DNA of 64,000 bases from Cryobacterium glucosi (GTDB taxonomy: Bacteria > Actinomycetota > Actinomycetes > Actinomycetales > Microbacteriaceae): NCBI RefSeq assembly GCF_004402235.1, contig NZ_SOFS01000012.1, positions 310,001 through 374,000 on the forward strand, read 5' to 3'. Positions 37,272-45,572 of the stretch are shown one piece after another; within the stretch, counting starts at the first letter, position 1, and each line of letters starts with the position of its first letter. The notes under the pieces were generated by a model. That model saw only the letters and a list, made by a program, of their open reading frames with translations, did no database searches and was not told the origin of the DNA. The translations under genes were made by a program, and so were the position numbers.

Positions 37272-39224
37272 TCAGACCTGCGCCTTCGTTGCGATCGCGT
37301 CGACGATACGGGCGATCGCATCCACGACGGGGATGCCGTTCTCCTGGGTACCGTCCCTGAAGCGGAAGCTCACCGATCCGGCCGCCCGGTCGTCTTCGCC
37401 TGCGATCAGCTGGAACGGCACCTTCGCCTTGGTGTGGGTGCGGATCTTCTTGGGCATCCGGTCGCTCGAGGTGTCGAGTTCGGCGCGCACCCCGAGTGCC
37501 TTCAGCTGCCGGATGACATCACCGAGATAGTCCTCGTACGCTTCGGCGACGGGGATGCCGACGACCTGGACCGGGGACAGCCAGACCGGGAAGGCGCCGG
37601 CATAGTGCTCGAGGAGGATAGCGAAGAAGCGCTCGATGGAGCCGAGTAGGGCACGGTGGATCATCACCGGCTGCTGGCGGGTCCCGTCGGAGGCGGTGTA
37701 CTCCAGGTCGAAGAGTTCCGGCTGGTTGAAGTCGAGCTGGACCGTGGAGAGCTGCCAGGTCCTGCCGATCGCGTCTCTGGCCTGCACGGAGATCTTCGGG
37801 CCGTAGAACGCCGCTCCGCCCGGGTCGCTGACCAGTTCGAGCCCGGACTCGACGGCGACCTGCCTGAGGGTCTCGGTTGCCTCGTCCCACTGCTCGTCGG
37901 TGCCGACGAACTTCACCGGGTCCTTGGTGGAGAGTTCGAGGTAGAAATCGGTGAGCCCGTATCCCCGCAGCGTCTCGAAGACGAACTCGAGCTGGCTGGC
38001 GACTTCCGCCTTCACCTGGCTCGCGGTGACGTAGATGTGGGCATCGTCCTGGGTGAGCCCGCGCACCCGGGTGAGGCCGGACAGCGTTCCGCTCTTCTCG
38101 TACCGGTAGACGGTTCCGAATTCGGCCAGACGCAGCGGAAGTTCGCGGTAGCTGCGGCCCCGCGCCTTGAAGATGAGGTTGTGCATCGGGCAGTTCATCG
38201 GTTTGAGGTAGTAGTCCTGGCCCTGCCGGGTGATGTTCCCCTCCGCGTCGACCTCTTCATCGAGGTGCATCGGCGGGAACATGCCGTCCTTGTACCACTG
38301 CAGGTGCCCGCTGGTCTCGAACAGGTGCGCCTTGGTGATGTGCGGGGTGTTGACGAGGTCGTAGCCGTTCGCGAGCAGCTGCTCGCGCATGTAGTTCTCG
38401 ATCTCCGCGCGGATGATCCCGCCCTTGGGGTGGAAGACCGCCAGTCCGGAACCGATTTCCTCCGGGAAGGAGAACAGGTCGAGTTCCTGGCCTAGCTTGC
38501 GGTGGTCGCGCTTGGCGGCTTCCTCCTGGCGAGCCTGGAAAGCGCGCAGCTCGTCCTTGGTCGGCCAGGCGGTCCCGTAGATGCGCTGCAGCTGCGGGTT
38601 CTTCTCCGAGCCGCGCCAGTATGCGGCGGCGAGTCTGGTCAGCGAGTATCCGTTGCCGATCATGCGGGTGTTCGGCAGGTGCGGGCCACGGCAGAGGTCT
38701 TTCCAGACCGTCTCGCCCGTCTTCGGGTCGACGTTGTCGTAGATGGTGAGCTCGGCGCCGCCGACCTCGACCGATTCGTTGTCCGCGGTGGCCGCGACGG
38801 CGCCGCCCTTCAGCCCGATCAGCTCGAGCTTGTACGGTTCCGCGGCGAATTCGGCCCTGGCGTCTTCATCGGTCACGACGCGCCGCACGAAACGCTGGCC
38901 CTGGCGGATGATGCGGTCCATGGCCTTCTCGAGCGCCTTGATGTCTTCTGGCGTGAACGGCACCTCGACATCGAAGTCGTAGTAGAAGCCGTCCGTCACG
39001 GGCGGACCGATCCCCAGGCGTGCCGCCGGGTTGACGTTCTGCACCGCCTGGGCGAGCACGTGCGCTGCCGAGTGGCGGAGGATGTTCAGGCCATCCGGCG
39101 ACGAAATCGTCACGGGTTCCACGACATCCGTCTGGGTCAGCGTTGCGGCGAGATCCTTGAGCTCACCGTTGACGCGCATTGCGACAACAGACCGGTCGGT
39201 GAAAAGCTCAAAGCCGTCAGCCAC
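37272..39224 (-). CDS. thrS: Threonyl-tRNA synthetase
   Basis: ThrS charges tRNA-Thr. The 650-residue protein has an N-terminal TGS-like region, the editing domain with the zinc-type motif [13 protein letters not shown] and PHLPNTR, the class II core ([39 protein letters not shown], with the zinc-ligand Cys in NCPMH), and the anticodon-binding domain ([14 protein letters not shown]). The N-terminus is somewhat short of the Escherichia coli length, as in other actinobacteria. Confidence 0.97.
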   Translation of the reverse strand: MADGFELFTDRSVVAMRVNGELKDLAATLTQTDVVEPVTISSPDGLNILRHSAAHVLAQAVQNVNPAARLGIGPPVTDGFYYDFDVEVPFTPEDIKALEKAMDRIIRQGQRFVRRVVTDEDARAEFAAEPYKLELIGLKGGAVAATADNESVEVGGAELTIYDNVDPKTGETVWKDLCRGPHLPNTRMIGNGYSLTRLAAAYWRGSEKNPQLQRIYGTAWPTKDELRAFQARQEEAAKRDHRKLGQELDLFSFPEEIGSGLAVFHPKGGIIRAEIENYMREQLLANGYDLVNTPHITKAHLFETSGHLQWYKDGMFPPMHLDEEVDAEGNITRQGQDYYLKPMNCPMHNLIFKARGRSYRELPLRLAEFGTVYRYEKSGTLSGLTRVRGLTQDDAHIYVTASQVKAEVASQLEFVFETLRGYGLTDFYLELSTKDPVKFVGTDEQWDEATETLRQVAVESGLELVSDPGGAAFYGPKISVQARDAIGRTWQLSTVQLDFNQPELFDLEYTASDGTRQQPVMIHRALLGSIERFFAILLEHYAGAFPVWLSPVQVVGIPVAEAYEDYLGDVIRQLKALGVRAELDTSSDRMPKKIRTHTKAKVPFQLIAGEDDRAAGSVSFRFRDGTQENGIPVVDAIARIVDAIATKAQV

Positions 39225-39315
39225 GTGTAGTACTCCTCAGTATTGTGCGAACCCCTCCAACTTTAGCGGCGCGGTCGCGACCGGGATTCCCGTGCGGCTC
39301 GGGCGGCTGCCAGGC

Positions 39316-39987
39316 TCAGGCCACGAGGACGGTGTCGTGCGCACGCAACGGCACGGGTGCCCCCTGCGGCAGCCGGCGGAAGAGATGCCCGATGACGTCC
39401 GGTGAACAGGCGATCACCTTGACGAGCCCTGGCCGGTCACGGGCGAGAGTCGGATCGGATGCGAGGGTGACCGCCAGGAGCCCCGCTCCGCCGTCGAGGA
39501 GCGGGGAGAGCCCGGCGGCGATCCGCGGGCTGACGTGGCCGACCGGGCGCCCGGTCGCAGCGTGGACGGCGATCCCACGGGGGCCGGACCCGTGCGCCTG
39601 CTCGCGGACGAGCGCGACGACCGAACCGGGCTGGAGGAGTCCCTCCCGTGCGACGATCGTGCGCTGGTCGACATTGTGCAGCCAGAAGCTCCAGATGCCG
39701 AGGCCGCGCAGGTGGCTGTTGCCGAGCGCGACGACCCGGCCGGTGCTGGGCTCCGTCAGCCACAATTCACCGGCGTCGGCGGCGAGGTACAGGGTGGGCA
39801 GTCCTTGCGCATCGGCGATGAGCAGGCGGTCCCAGTCCTGCGGCGGCAGGTACCTGCTTGCCGGCACCCCGCGACGGGGGGCCCTGCTGGCGCCCGGGCG
39901 GTCGGTGACGTCAGCGCCGACGACGGCCGGGAAGTCGGTCGCCCGGCGGCCGAACCGGATGCCGTGCGGCACCGTGTGCGAATTCAT
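39316..39987 (-). CDS. Hypothetical protein beside the tRNA cluster
   Basis: A 223-residue soluble protein starting at ATG 39987. It has a basic N-terminus, then a beta-rich-looking region (DWDRLLIADAQGLPTLYLAADAGELWLTEPSTGRVVALGNSHLRGLGIWSF) and repeated Pro/Gly turns, but no motif I can name. There is no signal peptide or membrane segment. Codon composition is like the core genes. It lies downstream of thrS on the same strand, before the tRNA genes. Confidence 0.6.
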   Translation of the reverse strand: MNSHTVPHGIRFGRRATDFPAVVGADVTDRPGASRAPRRGVPASRYLPPQDWDRLLIADAQGLPTLYLAADAGELWLTEPSTGRVVALGNSHLRGLGIWSFWLHNVDQRTIVAREGLLQPGSVVALVREQAHGSGPRGIAVHAATGRPVGHVSPRIAAGLSPLLDGGAGLLAVTLASDPTLARDRPGLVKVIACSPDVIGHLFRRLPQGAPVPLRAHDTVLVA

Positions 39988-40061
39988 GGCGAACCTCCCC
40001 CTTGAGAGTGCTGCACCAGACTCCGGACCGGTATCCCCATTCCGGTGGACGTTAAACGAAA

Positions 40062-40086
40062 AAACCCCCGGGGTAACCGGGGGTTT
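40062..40086 (-). terminator. Intrinsic terminator of the minus-strand tRNA cluster
   Basis: Arms 40062-40071 (AAACCCCCGG) and 40077-40086 (CCGGGGGTTT) with a 5-base loop; on the minus strand the hairpin runs into TTTTTTCG. It lies 6 bases beyond the 3' end of tRNA-Val(GAC). Confidence 0.9.
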
Positions 40087-40091
40087 ATCTG

Positions 40092-40163
40092 TGGGCGATA
40101 CTGGGATCGAACCAGTGACCTCTTCCGTGTCAGGGAAGCGCGCTACCGCTGCGCCAATCGCCC
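40092..40163 (-). tRNA. tRNA-Val (anticodon GAC)
   Basis: The minus strand gives a 72-nt cloverleaf: acceptor GGGCGAT with ATCGCCC, anticodon stem CTTCC/GGAAG enclosing CTGACAC (anticodon GAC), T arm ACTGG-TTCGATC-CCAGT. The CCA end is not encoded. It is the last gene of the Gly-Cys-Val cluster. Confidence 0.97.
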
Positions 40164-40201
40164 AAATCTAGTGCTTCAAGAACTTCGTTCTCCAAGACTG
40201 G

Positions 40202-40272
40202 AGGTGGATACGGGATTCGAACCCGTGTATACGGCTTTGCAGGCCGCTGCCTCGCCTCTCGGCCAATCCACC
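40202..40272 (-). tRNA. tRNA-Cys (anticodon GCA)
   Basis: The minus strand gives a 71-nt cloverleaf with acceptor GGTGGAT/ATCCACC, anticodon loop CTGCAAA (anticodon GCA) in stem GCGGC/GCCGT, and T arm CGGG-TTCGAAT-CCCG. CCA is not encoded. Confidence 0.96.
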
Positions 40273-40294
40273 GTATTCGGGTTCATACCAAAGA

Positions 40295-40316
40295 GAATCG
40301 GCCTTTCGGCCGATTC
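40295..40316 (-). terminator. Perfect hairpin between tRNA-Gly and tRNA-Cys
   Basis: GAATCGGCC (40295-40303) and GGCCGATTC (40308-40316) form a perfect 9-bp stem with a 4-base loop. On the minus strand only CTCTTTGG follows, so full termination is unlikely; partial termination or a processing structure within the tRNA transcript is more plausible. Confidence 0.5.
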
Positions 40317-40322
40317 AATTCG

Positions 40323-40394
40323 AGCGGATGACGAGATTCGAACTCGCGACCCTCACCTTGGCAAGGTGATGCGCTACCACTGCGCCACATCCGC
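40323..40394 (-). tRNA. tRNA-Gly (anticodon GCC)
   Basis: The minus strand gives a 72-nt cloverleaf: acceptor GCGGATG/CATCCGC, D arm GCGC...GCGC, anticodon loop TTGCCAA (anticodon GCC) in stem TCACC/GGTGA, T arm GCGAG-TTCGAAT-CTCGT. First gene of the cluster. Confidence 0.96.
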
Positions 40395-40423
40395 AACTGC
40401 GCGCATTTCTGCGTGCTTTGAAG

Positions 40424-40452
40424 ACTGTACCGGTACTTTTCCGGATATACAA
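40424..40452 (-). promoter_or_regulatory. Promoter of the tRNA Gly-Cys-Val cluster
   Basis: On the minus strand TTGTAT (40452-40447) and TACAGT (40429-40424) are separated by exactly 17 bases, a good sigma-70-type promoter, 30 bases upstream of tRNA-Gly. Confidence 0.75.
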
Positions 40453-40552
40453 ACCGAGCGGAACTTGAGCGTGCGGTGGCGCGTCGGTGCACGACAGACG
40501 CCCGGTCTGGGCTAGTATCGAGAGTCGCGGTCGAACAAAATTCGCTCGCCGC

Positions 40553-40625
40553 GGGCGATTGGCGCAGTTGGTAGCGCGCTTCCTTCACACGGAAGAGGTC
40601 ATCGGTTCGAGTCCGGTATCGCCCA
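40553..40625 (+). tRNA. tRNA-Val (anticodon CAC); probable attachment site of the adjacent element
   Basis: A 73-nt cloverleaf: acceptor GGGCGAT/ATCGCCC, anticodon loop TTCACAC (anticodon CAC) in stem CTTCC/GGAAG, T arm ATCGG-TTCGAGT-CCGGT. A possible -10 (TAGTAT at 40513-40518) lies upstream. A tyrosine recombinase gene begins 72 bases downstream, pointing toward this gene, which is the classic layout of integration at a tRNA 3' end. The tRNA is intact. Confidence 0.97.
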
Positions 40626-40647
40626 CCAGGTAAACATCAGGTCAAAA

Positions 40648-40680
40648 GCCCTTTCCGAATCAAATCGGAAGGGGCCTTTT
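40648..40680. terminator. Bidirectional terminator between tRNA-Val and the integrase gene
   Basis: Arms GCCCTTTCCGA (40648-40658) and TCGGAAGGGGC (40665-40675) pair over 11 bp around ATCAAA. CTTTTCTTCTT follows on the plus strand and TTTTGACC on the minus strand. It can end both the tRNA-Val and the integrase transcripts. Confidence 0.85.
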
Positions 40681-40697
40681 CTTCTTCCACAAACATT

Positions 40698-41849
40698 TCA
40701 CAAGCGTTTTGATGCGGGAGACACTGACGCAACCCACCCCTCTGCGGCCTTCCCGAGAGCATCCGCCACGCCGTCGAGGTCATCCTCAAACAGGTCGGCG
40801 TAGATGTCCAAGGTCATGGCGGCGCTCGCATGGCCGAGCATTCGCTGTACAGATTTCACGTTTGCGCCGGCATGAATGGCGAGGCTCGCCGCTGCGTGGC
40901 GAAGGTCATGCGGGGTGACCTTTGGGAAGGGCTCGACTGGCATCCCGTTGGCTGCATCGACGCGTGCCGCGTTCACTGTGGCCACTGCGACGTTGAAGGT
41001 GCGGGGCCGCCAATTGTTCAGCCGGATGGGGCCACCGGATCTCCCGGCAAAGACCAGCTCTGACTTGAGCCGGCCGGCGGCTTGCGAGCTTACGAGCTCG
41101 GCGATGAAGCCTGGCATCGGCACGCTACGGTCCCGATTGCTCTTGGTCGGACCGCCCTCCATTACCCCGAGGACCTCGGTTACCGAAGCTCGAACGTTGA
41201 CCCGTCTGCGCGGCAAGTCCAGATCCCCGATGGTCAAGGCGGCTGCCTCGCCGAAGCGCAACCCGGTGTAAGCCAAAAAAAGGACGAGGCTCCTGGACTC
41301 AGGACGGACGGCGGCCGCCAGCTCGAATACATCGCCATGTGTGAGGTAGATGTTCTTCCGCTTCCGCGCCCGCGGAAGGGCGAGCTGACGCGCCGCGTTA
41401 GCTGGCACGAGACGCGCCGTCACGGCGATACTCAACGCACCGCGGAGTATCCCGACGGCTTTCTCAATCGTGGCGCTCCCTGCGCCGCCATCACTCATGT
41501 CCTGGACCCAAGCCTGGACATCAGCGTTACCAATGTCCCCGACCGCCCAGCCCTGCCATTTGGGCATAGTCCACTTCGACGCATGGAATCCACGGTTAGC
41601 GGCCGTGCTGGGCTTCACGGCAGCGGTCCGAGCAAGGTGTTCGGTGATGAGCTCCCCCACTTTCTTGCGCCGAGCTGACTCCGAGATGAAGTTCCCAGAG
41701 TTCTTGTCGATGAGGGTGGCCGCAGCCCATGTCGTCGCGTCTCGCTTCGTCTTGAAGCCGCGCTTCTCCGTACTCTTCCCGGTCGGCTTGCGGTACCGGA
41801 CCATCCACCTGTCGCCAGCTTGGGTGGAATATTTCGCGAAGGATGCCAT
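40698..41849 (-). CDS. Tyrosine recombinase (site-specific integrase)
   Basis: A 383-residue phage-type integrase: N-terminal arm-binding region (about 1-60), SAM-like core-binding domain (about 65-160) and catalytic domain. Catalytic residues visible are Arg198 (YTGLRFGE), His314 and Arg317 (PHDLRH), His340 (MLGHAS) and the nucleophile Tyr350 (LDIYADLF). The ATG at 41849 (MASFAKYSTQAG) is the family-like start. The C-terminus faces tRNA-Val(CAC), consistent with integration there. It is divergent from the excisionase-like gene. Confidence 0.96.
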   Translation of the reverse strand: MASFAKYSTQAGDRWMVRYRKPTGKSTEKRGFKTKRDATTWAAATLIDKNSGNFISESARRKKVGELITEHLARTAAVKPSTAANRGFHASKWTMPKWQGWAVGDIGNADVQAWVQDMSDGGAGSATIEKAVGILRGALSIAVTARLVPANAARQLALPRARKRKNIYLTHGDVFELAAAVRPESRSLVLFLAYTGLRFGEAAALTIGDLDLPRRRVNVRASVTEVLGVMEGGPTKSNRDRSVPMPGFIAELVSSQAAGRLKSELVFAGRSGGPIRLNNWRPRTFNVAVATVNAARVDAANGMPVEPFPKVTPHDLRHAAASLAIHAGANVKSVQRMLGHASAAMTLDIYADLFEDDLDGVADALGKAAEGWVASVSPASKRL

Positions 41850-41978
41850 ACGGCTCAGCCTATGAGCGCTTCCGGTGGCGCTTGTACCAACGAATGTCCC
41901 ACCTTTTGGGGGCGCTCCATACATGGCGGCATGACGACTTTGACTGCCCCGCTGAATTCCCGCCGCAGGGGAATAGGT

Positions 41979-42179
41979 ATGACACCTTCCCCAACCCCCA
42001 CTCCCCTACTCAACGCCAAGCAAACTGCCGCTTGGCTGGCCACCTCCGAGGCCGCTCTCTCCCAGCTTCGCTATCGGCACGAGGGCCCTGCTTATGTCCG
42101 CCTGGGCCGCGCCGTGCGGTACCGCCAAGCCGACGTTGAAGACTTCATCACCGCTGCCATCGTGCGCACCTCGCGGTAG
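41979..42179 (+). CDS. Excisionase-like helix-turn-helix protein
   Basis: A 66-residue protein with the AlpA/Xis-type winged-helix pattern: LLNAKQTAAWLATSEAALSQLRYR then GPAYVRLGRAVRYRQADVEDFI. The ATG at 41979 is preceded by AGGGGA; an in-frame ATG 16 codons upstream is possible. Beside the divergent integrase it is the likely directionality factor or a regulator of the integrase promoter. Confidence 0.85.
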   Translation: MTPSPTPTPLLNAKQTAAWLATSEAALSQLRYRHEGPAYVRLGRAVRYRQADVEDFITAAIVRTSR

Positions 42180-42296
42180 CCCCAGAAACGACGAACGGCC
42201 CCGTCCTCCGAGCCGGAGAGCGGGCGACGGTCCTACGCGGGAGTGGGTCCGCGGACCTCACGATGAGGACGCCGGCGATTCGAAGAATGAGACCAT

Positions 42297-42455
42297 TTAC
42301 CCGCCCGTGTCACACGTCCACCTGACACCCCAGCCCTCGCCAGGAAGCTCGTAGGTGGTGACGCTCAAATCGTTGGCAGGCGGCTGCAATATGCTTTCAA
42401 AGCTAACCTCTTGGCTTCCTCCAGCGCCCAAGCAGGGACCGCCTCCAGCATGGGA
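42297..42455 (-). pseudogene. Fragment of a C-terminal Cys-Cys module, related to the protein at 49039-50325
   Basis: The last 50 or so residues of a minus-strand frame read C-x-GAGG-x-Q-x-VS...PP...SVTTYELPGEGWGVRWTCDTGG, nearly the same as the C-terminus of the 428-residue protein at 49039-50325 (SVTTYEIPGYGWGVTWTCDTGW). The DNA is also alike over roughly 100 bases. Upstream of the Trp before HAGGGPC the similarity stops and the frame looks non-coding. I read it as the 3' remnant of a lost paralogue, although a short functional protein cannot be excluded. Confidence 0.65.
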
Positions 42456-43032
42456 CCTCCACGTCGTCTGCCTCGGAAAGCACAGGAGGTAGGCGTTTCT
42501 TGATTGCGTGGTCGAGACCACCGGTGTCGAACACGTCGCGAATTGCGAGAACGACCCTCTTTCAGTCCTCGCGGCGTCGGCCGCCAAGTCGGCAGGCCGG
42601 TTGATTCGGAGGACATTCCAAACTCCGAAGGTTGTGCTGCACCAAAGCCAGTGGAGCAATCCGAAGTCCCTTTGAGAGTGCGTTTCTTGCTTTCGCACAC
42701 AGGGCACCCTCCTACTCGAATCTGACGCCGTCTTCCTCACGAATGCCCGTGTGGCGACTAGCGCTTGTGGGTAGCGCGAGTCCGGGCAGGCGGTAGCAAA
42801 ATTCCGGGAACTCGGTAGCGCTTGGGTCTGTGGGCTGCTTTCCTTTTGATGACGCCAATTTCGACATCCGGTACATCATCGTGGGGCGGGCCCAAGGACG
42901 CCGCGTCATTGCCCGCGGGGATCCTCGAGCGGCCACCACCCGGATGGCCTGAAGTTCCAATGAATCGCTGGGTCGAGACCCACGAACGTGCCGACGTCTG
43001 CCCGATTCCCGGCCGTTGCTATGCTTCGGCCC
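42456..43032. other. Stretch without a recognisable gene
   Basis: Frames on both strands are open but lack family motifs, good starts or consistent codon use; the long minus-strand frame across 42712-43431 is mostly the shadow of the RraB-like gene. The adjacent bases 42180-42296 hold nothing evident either. Confidence 0.5.
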
Positions 43033-43389
43033 ATGGACTTCTTCCGGCGTATACGGCGAAGCCGCGCCACGCTCATCCCAAGCACCGGTCATTCCCAGGA
43101 CGACCAGCTCCTGGGGATCATCGGGGGCACCGTCGGCGGGCTGGTGTCTCCCCGCGAATGGATCCACTACGTCTACTGTGATAGCGCCGACGGAGCCGCT
43201 ACCCTCGAAGCCGCGGCCATCGTTGATGGCTGGGAGGTTCGCCGAGTAAGTCAGGGCGAGGGCATCATCGCGACGCGCATGGACCTTCCGGTCAACCCGA
43301 TCACCGTGCCTGAAGTACGGAAGTTCTTCATGGAGGCCGCGTCTCGCGTGAAAGGTGGAGAATACGACGGGTGGGAAGCGGCCACATAA
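43033..43389 (+). CDS. RraB-like (ribonuclease E inhibitor family) protein
   Basis: A 118-residue protein. The C-terminal 80 residues show the RraB pattern: IHYVYCDSADGAATLEAAAIVDGWEVRRV, then EGIIATRMDLPVNPITVPEVRKFFMEAA, ending GGEYDGWEAAT. The EYDGWE ending is characteristic. RraB of Escherichia coli inhibits RNase E; actinobacterial RraB-like proteins are uncharacterised and similar folds occur among toxin-immunity proteins. Starts at 43033 or 43021 are both possible; no strong ribosome-binding site is seen. Confidence 0.75.
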   Translation: MDFFRRIRRSRATLIPSTGHSQDDQLLGIIGGTVGGLVSPREWIHYVYCDSADGAATLEAAAIVDGWEVRRVSQGEGIIATRMDLPVNPITVPEVRKFFMEAASRVKGGEYDGWEAAT

Positions 43390-43736
43390 CTCAACATATG
43401 AACGCTGCTGCTCATCCAGTCTGGGCCCCATCCTCCGGCTTCGGACCGCCGCAGGCCACCGCCCAAGCAGCGCCGTGGCAGAACCGGCGAACGAGTCAGA
43501 ACAGCGCCCTGCGCAACTGCGATCATGCTCGTTAGGAGGACCCTGAACGGTTCTGCCTACGGACAGTGAATCTCGCCGTAGGCGACGAGTGTTGTACGAG
43601 GCAGAACCGGCGCTTCGGAATCCTGGCTCACCGAGCGCAACGGAGGCTCGTTTCTCGACATGCGATCATTCTGCCTGAACCGGCCCAGGAAACCGCTGGA
43701 CTAACCCTTACTCCGAGACCCCGAGCGGAGTCGCGC
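43390..43736. other. Intergenic stretch with a repeated GGCAGAACCGGCG motif
   Basis: No credible gene. The 13-mer GGCAGAACCGGCG occurs at 43477-43489 (inside the preceding gap) and 43600-43612, and its core is inverted at 43549-43557 (GGTTCTGCC). This may be a protein-binding array or a relic of repeats. Confidence 0.5.
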
Positions 43737-44501
43737 TCATCTCAGCGCCCATCCTGACGCTGAGGTCCACACCGTGACGGCACCGACGATAAGAGATCCC
43801 AGCGCCCATCCGGCGGCCCAACCCTTCGCCGTCATCGTCGCCGTCAACGCCGCGCTGGAGGCGAGAGCCATCGCCAGAATACCGACACCGATGAGCACGA
43901 TGGTCCGGGCCAGGAGGGAGCTCGCTAATCCAAAAACGGCAAACCCAGAAATCGCATAGGCGCCGCCGACACTCGTGATCACGAATAGGACCCAGAGAAT
44001 ACTCGTCGAGACGAAAAGAGGAGAACGATCCTTTTCCGGATACTCTTCCCTGAGCTGCGCCCGAAACCGGTTCCGGTAGACGGCCGTCGGTCCCTGCAAT
44101 AATTCCTTCACGGATTCGGGTACTCGGCTGTCGGGTAGCACGAGGAAACGGGCCGCTTGGGATTCGTCGATCCCCGACGCTGCTAAGAGCCGTGCCAGGC
44201 GGTCCCGTTCGACGTCCGTGGTCCAGCCGTCGAGAGTAATGCCCCATCGGCCGGCTTGGTCCGGTTTGCCCATCTCTCTGTACCGGTCTGCAAGGACTCG
44301 ACGAACAGAGCCAAGGGACGGATCAAGACGGATGGCGTCCTTCAATAGGCGCAACGCGTCGGATTGCTGACCGTGCGACCACGCCTCGGCGGCTCGCCCC
44401 AACAGTTGCTCATCATCCACGCGTGACAGTCTGACGCAGAAGACGCTGAAACCGAGGAAGGTGGCTGCCTCGACTTCAATATCAGCGTGAACGCGAGTCA
44501 C
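43737..44501 (-). CDS. DUF6584-like TPR and multi-pass membrane protein
   Basis: A 254-residue protein (GTG start at 44501; a GTG at 44420 is also plausible). The N-terminal part is TPR-like: AAEAWSHGQQSDALRLLKDAIRLDPSLGSVRRVLADRYREMGKPDQAGRWGITLDGW, a pattern seen in the DUF6584 family. The C-terminal 95 residues form about four membrane segments (from FVSTSILWVLFVITSVGGAY to the end). Function unknown. It lies in the accessory region between other immunity-like genes. Confidence 0.65.
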   Translation of the reverse strand: MTRVHADIEVEAATFLGFSVFCVRLSRVDDEQLLGRAAEAWSHGQQSDALRLLKDAIRLDPSLGSVRRVLADRYREMGKPDQAGRWGITLDGWTTDVERDRLARLLAASGIDESQAARFLVLPDSRVPESVKELLQGPTAVYRNRFRAQLREEYPEKDRSPLFVSTSILWVLFVITSVGGAYAISGFAVFGLASSLLARTIVLIGVGILAMALASSAALTATMTAKGWAAGWALGSLIVGAVTVWTSASGWALR

Positions 44502-44701
44502 GGGGTAGATGCCAAGGCAGAAGTTGAGGGACGCTGCAATGCGGCAACAGATGCTGATTTCCGCCTCTGTTACGACCGCTGCGCATACACGTCGCCACCG
44601 CCTGGAGCGCTGCCGGACGCGAGGGGTGCCGAATCCGGGTCAGGGTCGGCCGGGTGACCGCAAAAGGGACGGTCGGCGCGACTTCCGCACCTCGTCTTCG
44701 G

Positions 44702-45262
44702 CTATTCCATGTCCAGGTTGAAGGCGAAAAGTGTCCATGGCTCGAAGCTATGCGCATTGAGCCGTGAAGGTGACATCTTCTGGCTACCGAATTCGTGCTG
44801 AACGTAGTCGAGCAGATCATCGCCGTAGATGATCACGTCGGTTTGGTACACCGAGAACACTGGTGCGGAAGGCCCGATGGGATCAGCCGGCAAATACCGG
44901 TGACCGTACAAGGGAACAAGCTTCGGCCATTTGGCGATCTGGTCCGAGGCGATCACCCGCCGCAACTCGGTAGTCGCGGGGCGCTGCCCCCAGGACACCG
45001 GCCAGAACGCGTCGTTCACGACATCGAACAGCACGCCATCGGTTAGCCAGTTGAGGGCGCTCCGGAGTAGGTCGTCGTTTTCGTTGCGCCAGTCGAACCA
45101 TCCCTCACCGTGGGGCTGGACTTTCGAAAGAAACTCACGGTGATCGCCTCCGAACCGAAAGCCGAATCGATTCTCAACCCGCGCAATGTCGCGTTCGCTC
45201 AGCCCGTCTCCAAGCGAAACTCCGCGGGAACGGAGATAGGCGATGCTCTTATCAACAATCAC
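44702..45262 (-). CDS. SMI1/KNR4 (SUKH) family protein
   Basis: A 186-residue soluble protein starting at GTG 45262. SUKH features are LSERDIARVENRFGFRFGGDHREFL at the N-terminus, then GEGWFDWRNENDDLL, FDVVNDAFWPVSWGQRP, WPKLVPLYGHRYLPADP and VFSVYQTDVIIYGDDLLDYVQHEF. SUKH proteins are immunity proteins for polymorphic toxins in many bacteria; here no toxin gene is adjacent, so it is an orphan. Confidence 0.85.
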   Translation of the reverse strand: MIVDKSIAYLRSRGVSLGDGLSERDIARVENRFGFRFGGDHREFLSKVQPHGEGWFDWRNENDDLLRSALNWLTDGVLFDVVNDAFWPVSWGQRPATTELRRVIASDQIAKWPKLVPLYGHRYLPADPIGPSAPVFSVYQTDVIIYGDDLLDYVQHEFGSQKMSPSRLNAHSFEPWTLFAFNLDME

Positions 45263-45572
45263 GAAATCAGACTACGGCGGCGACGCTCAACCCCTACCGC
45301 TCAGCTCATGATCTGGCGCCCGCAAGCCGGACGGCTATCGACGCGGTTCTTGAGCAATTCTGGCCGAGCGATCAGGATCCTACTTGCAGCATGAGTGGCC
45401 GCGGTTCTCGGCGCCGTTCGTCTCTAGGACGCTAGGGCGCGGATCTGGCTGGCGCCGAAAGGACCGACCCAGGAGCGTTCCCCAATGAAGGGGCATCTAA
45501 GGGAGTACGGTGTGGCGGCCCGTTGCCTCATAAGGTTGTCCCTGTGTGTTCTGAATACCAGTTGGAGGCAGG
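45263..45572. other. Intergenic DNA between divergent genes
   Basis: Holds the promoters of the SUKH gene (minus) and the membrane protein gene (plus). No open frame with support is seen; the plus-strand gene has its GGAGG ribosome-binding site at the right end of the stretch. Confidence 0.5.

Noticed and set aside
42712..43431. Minus-strand frame of 239 codons
   Set aside because: Mostly opposite the RraB-like gene, whose plus-strand sequence shows family motifs; the minus frame has none.
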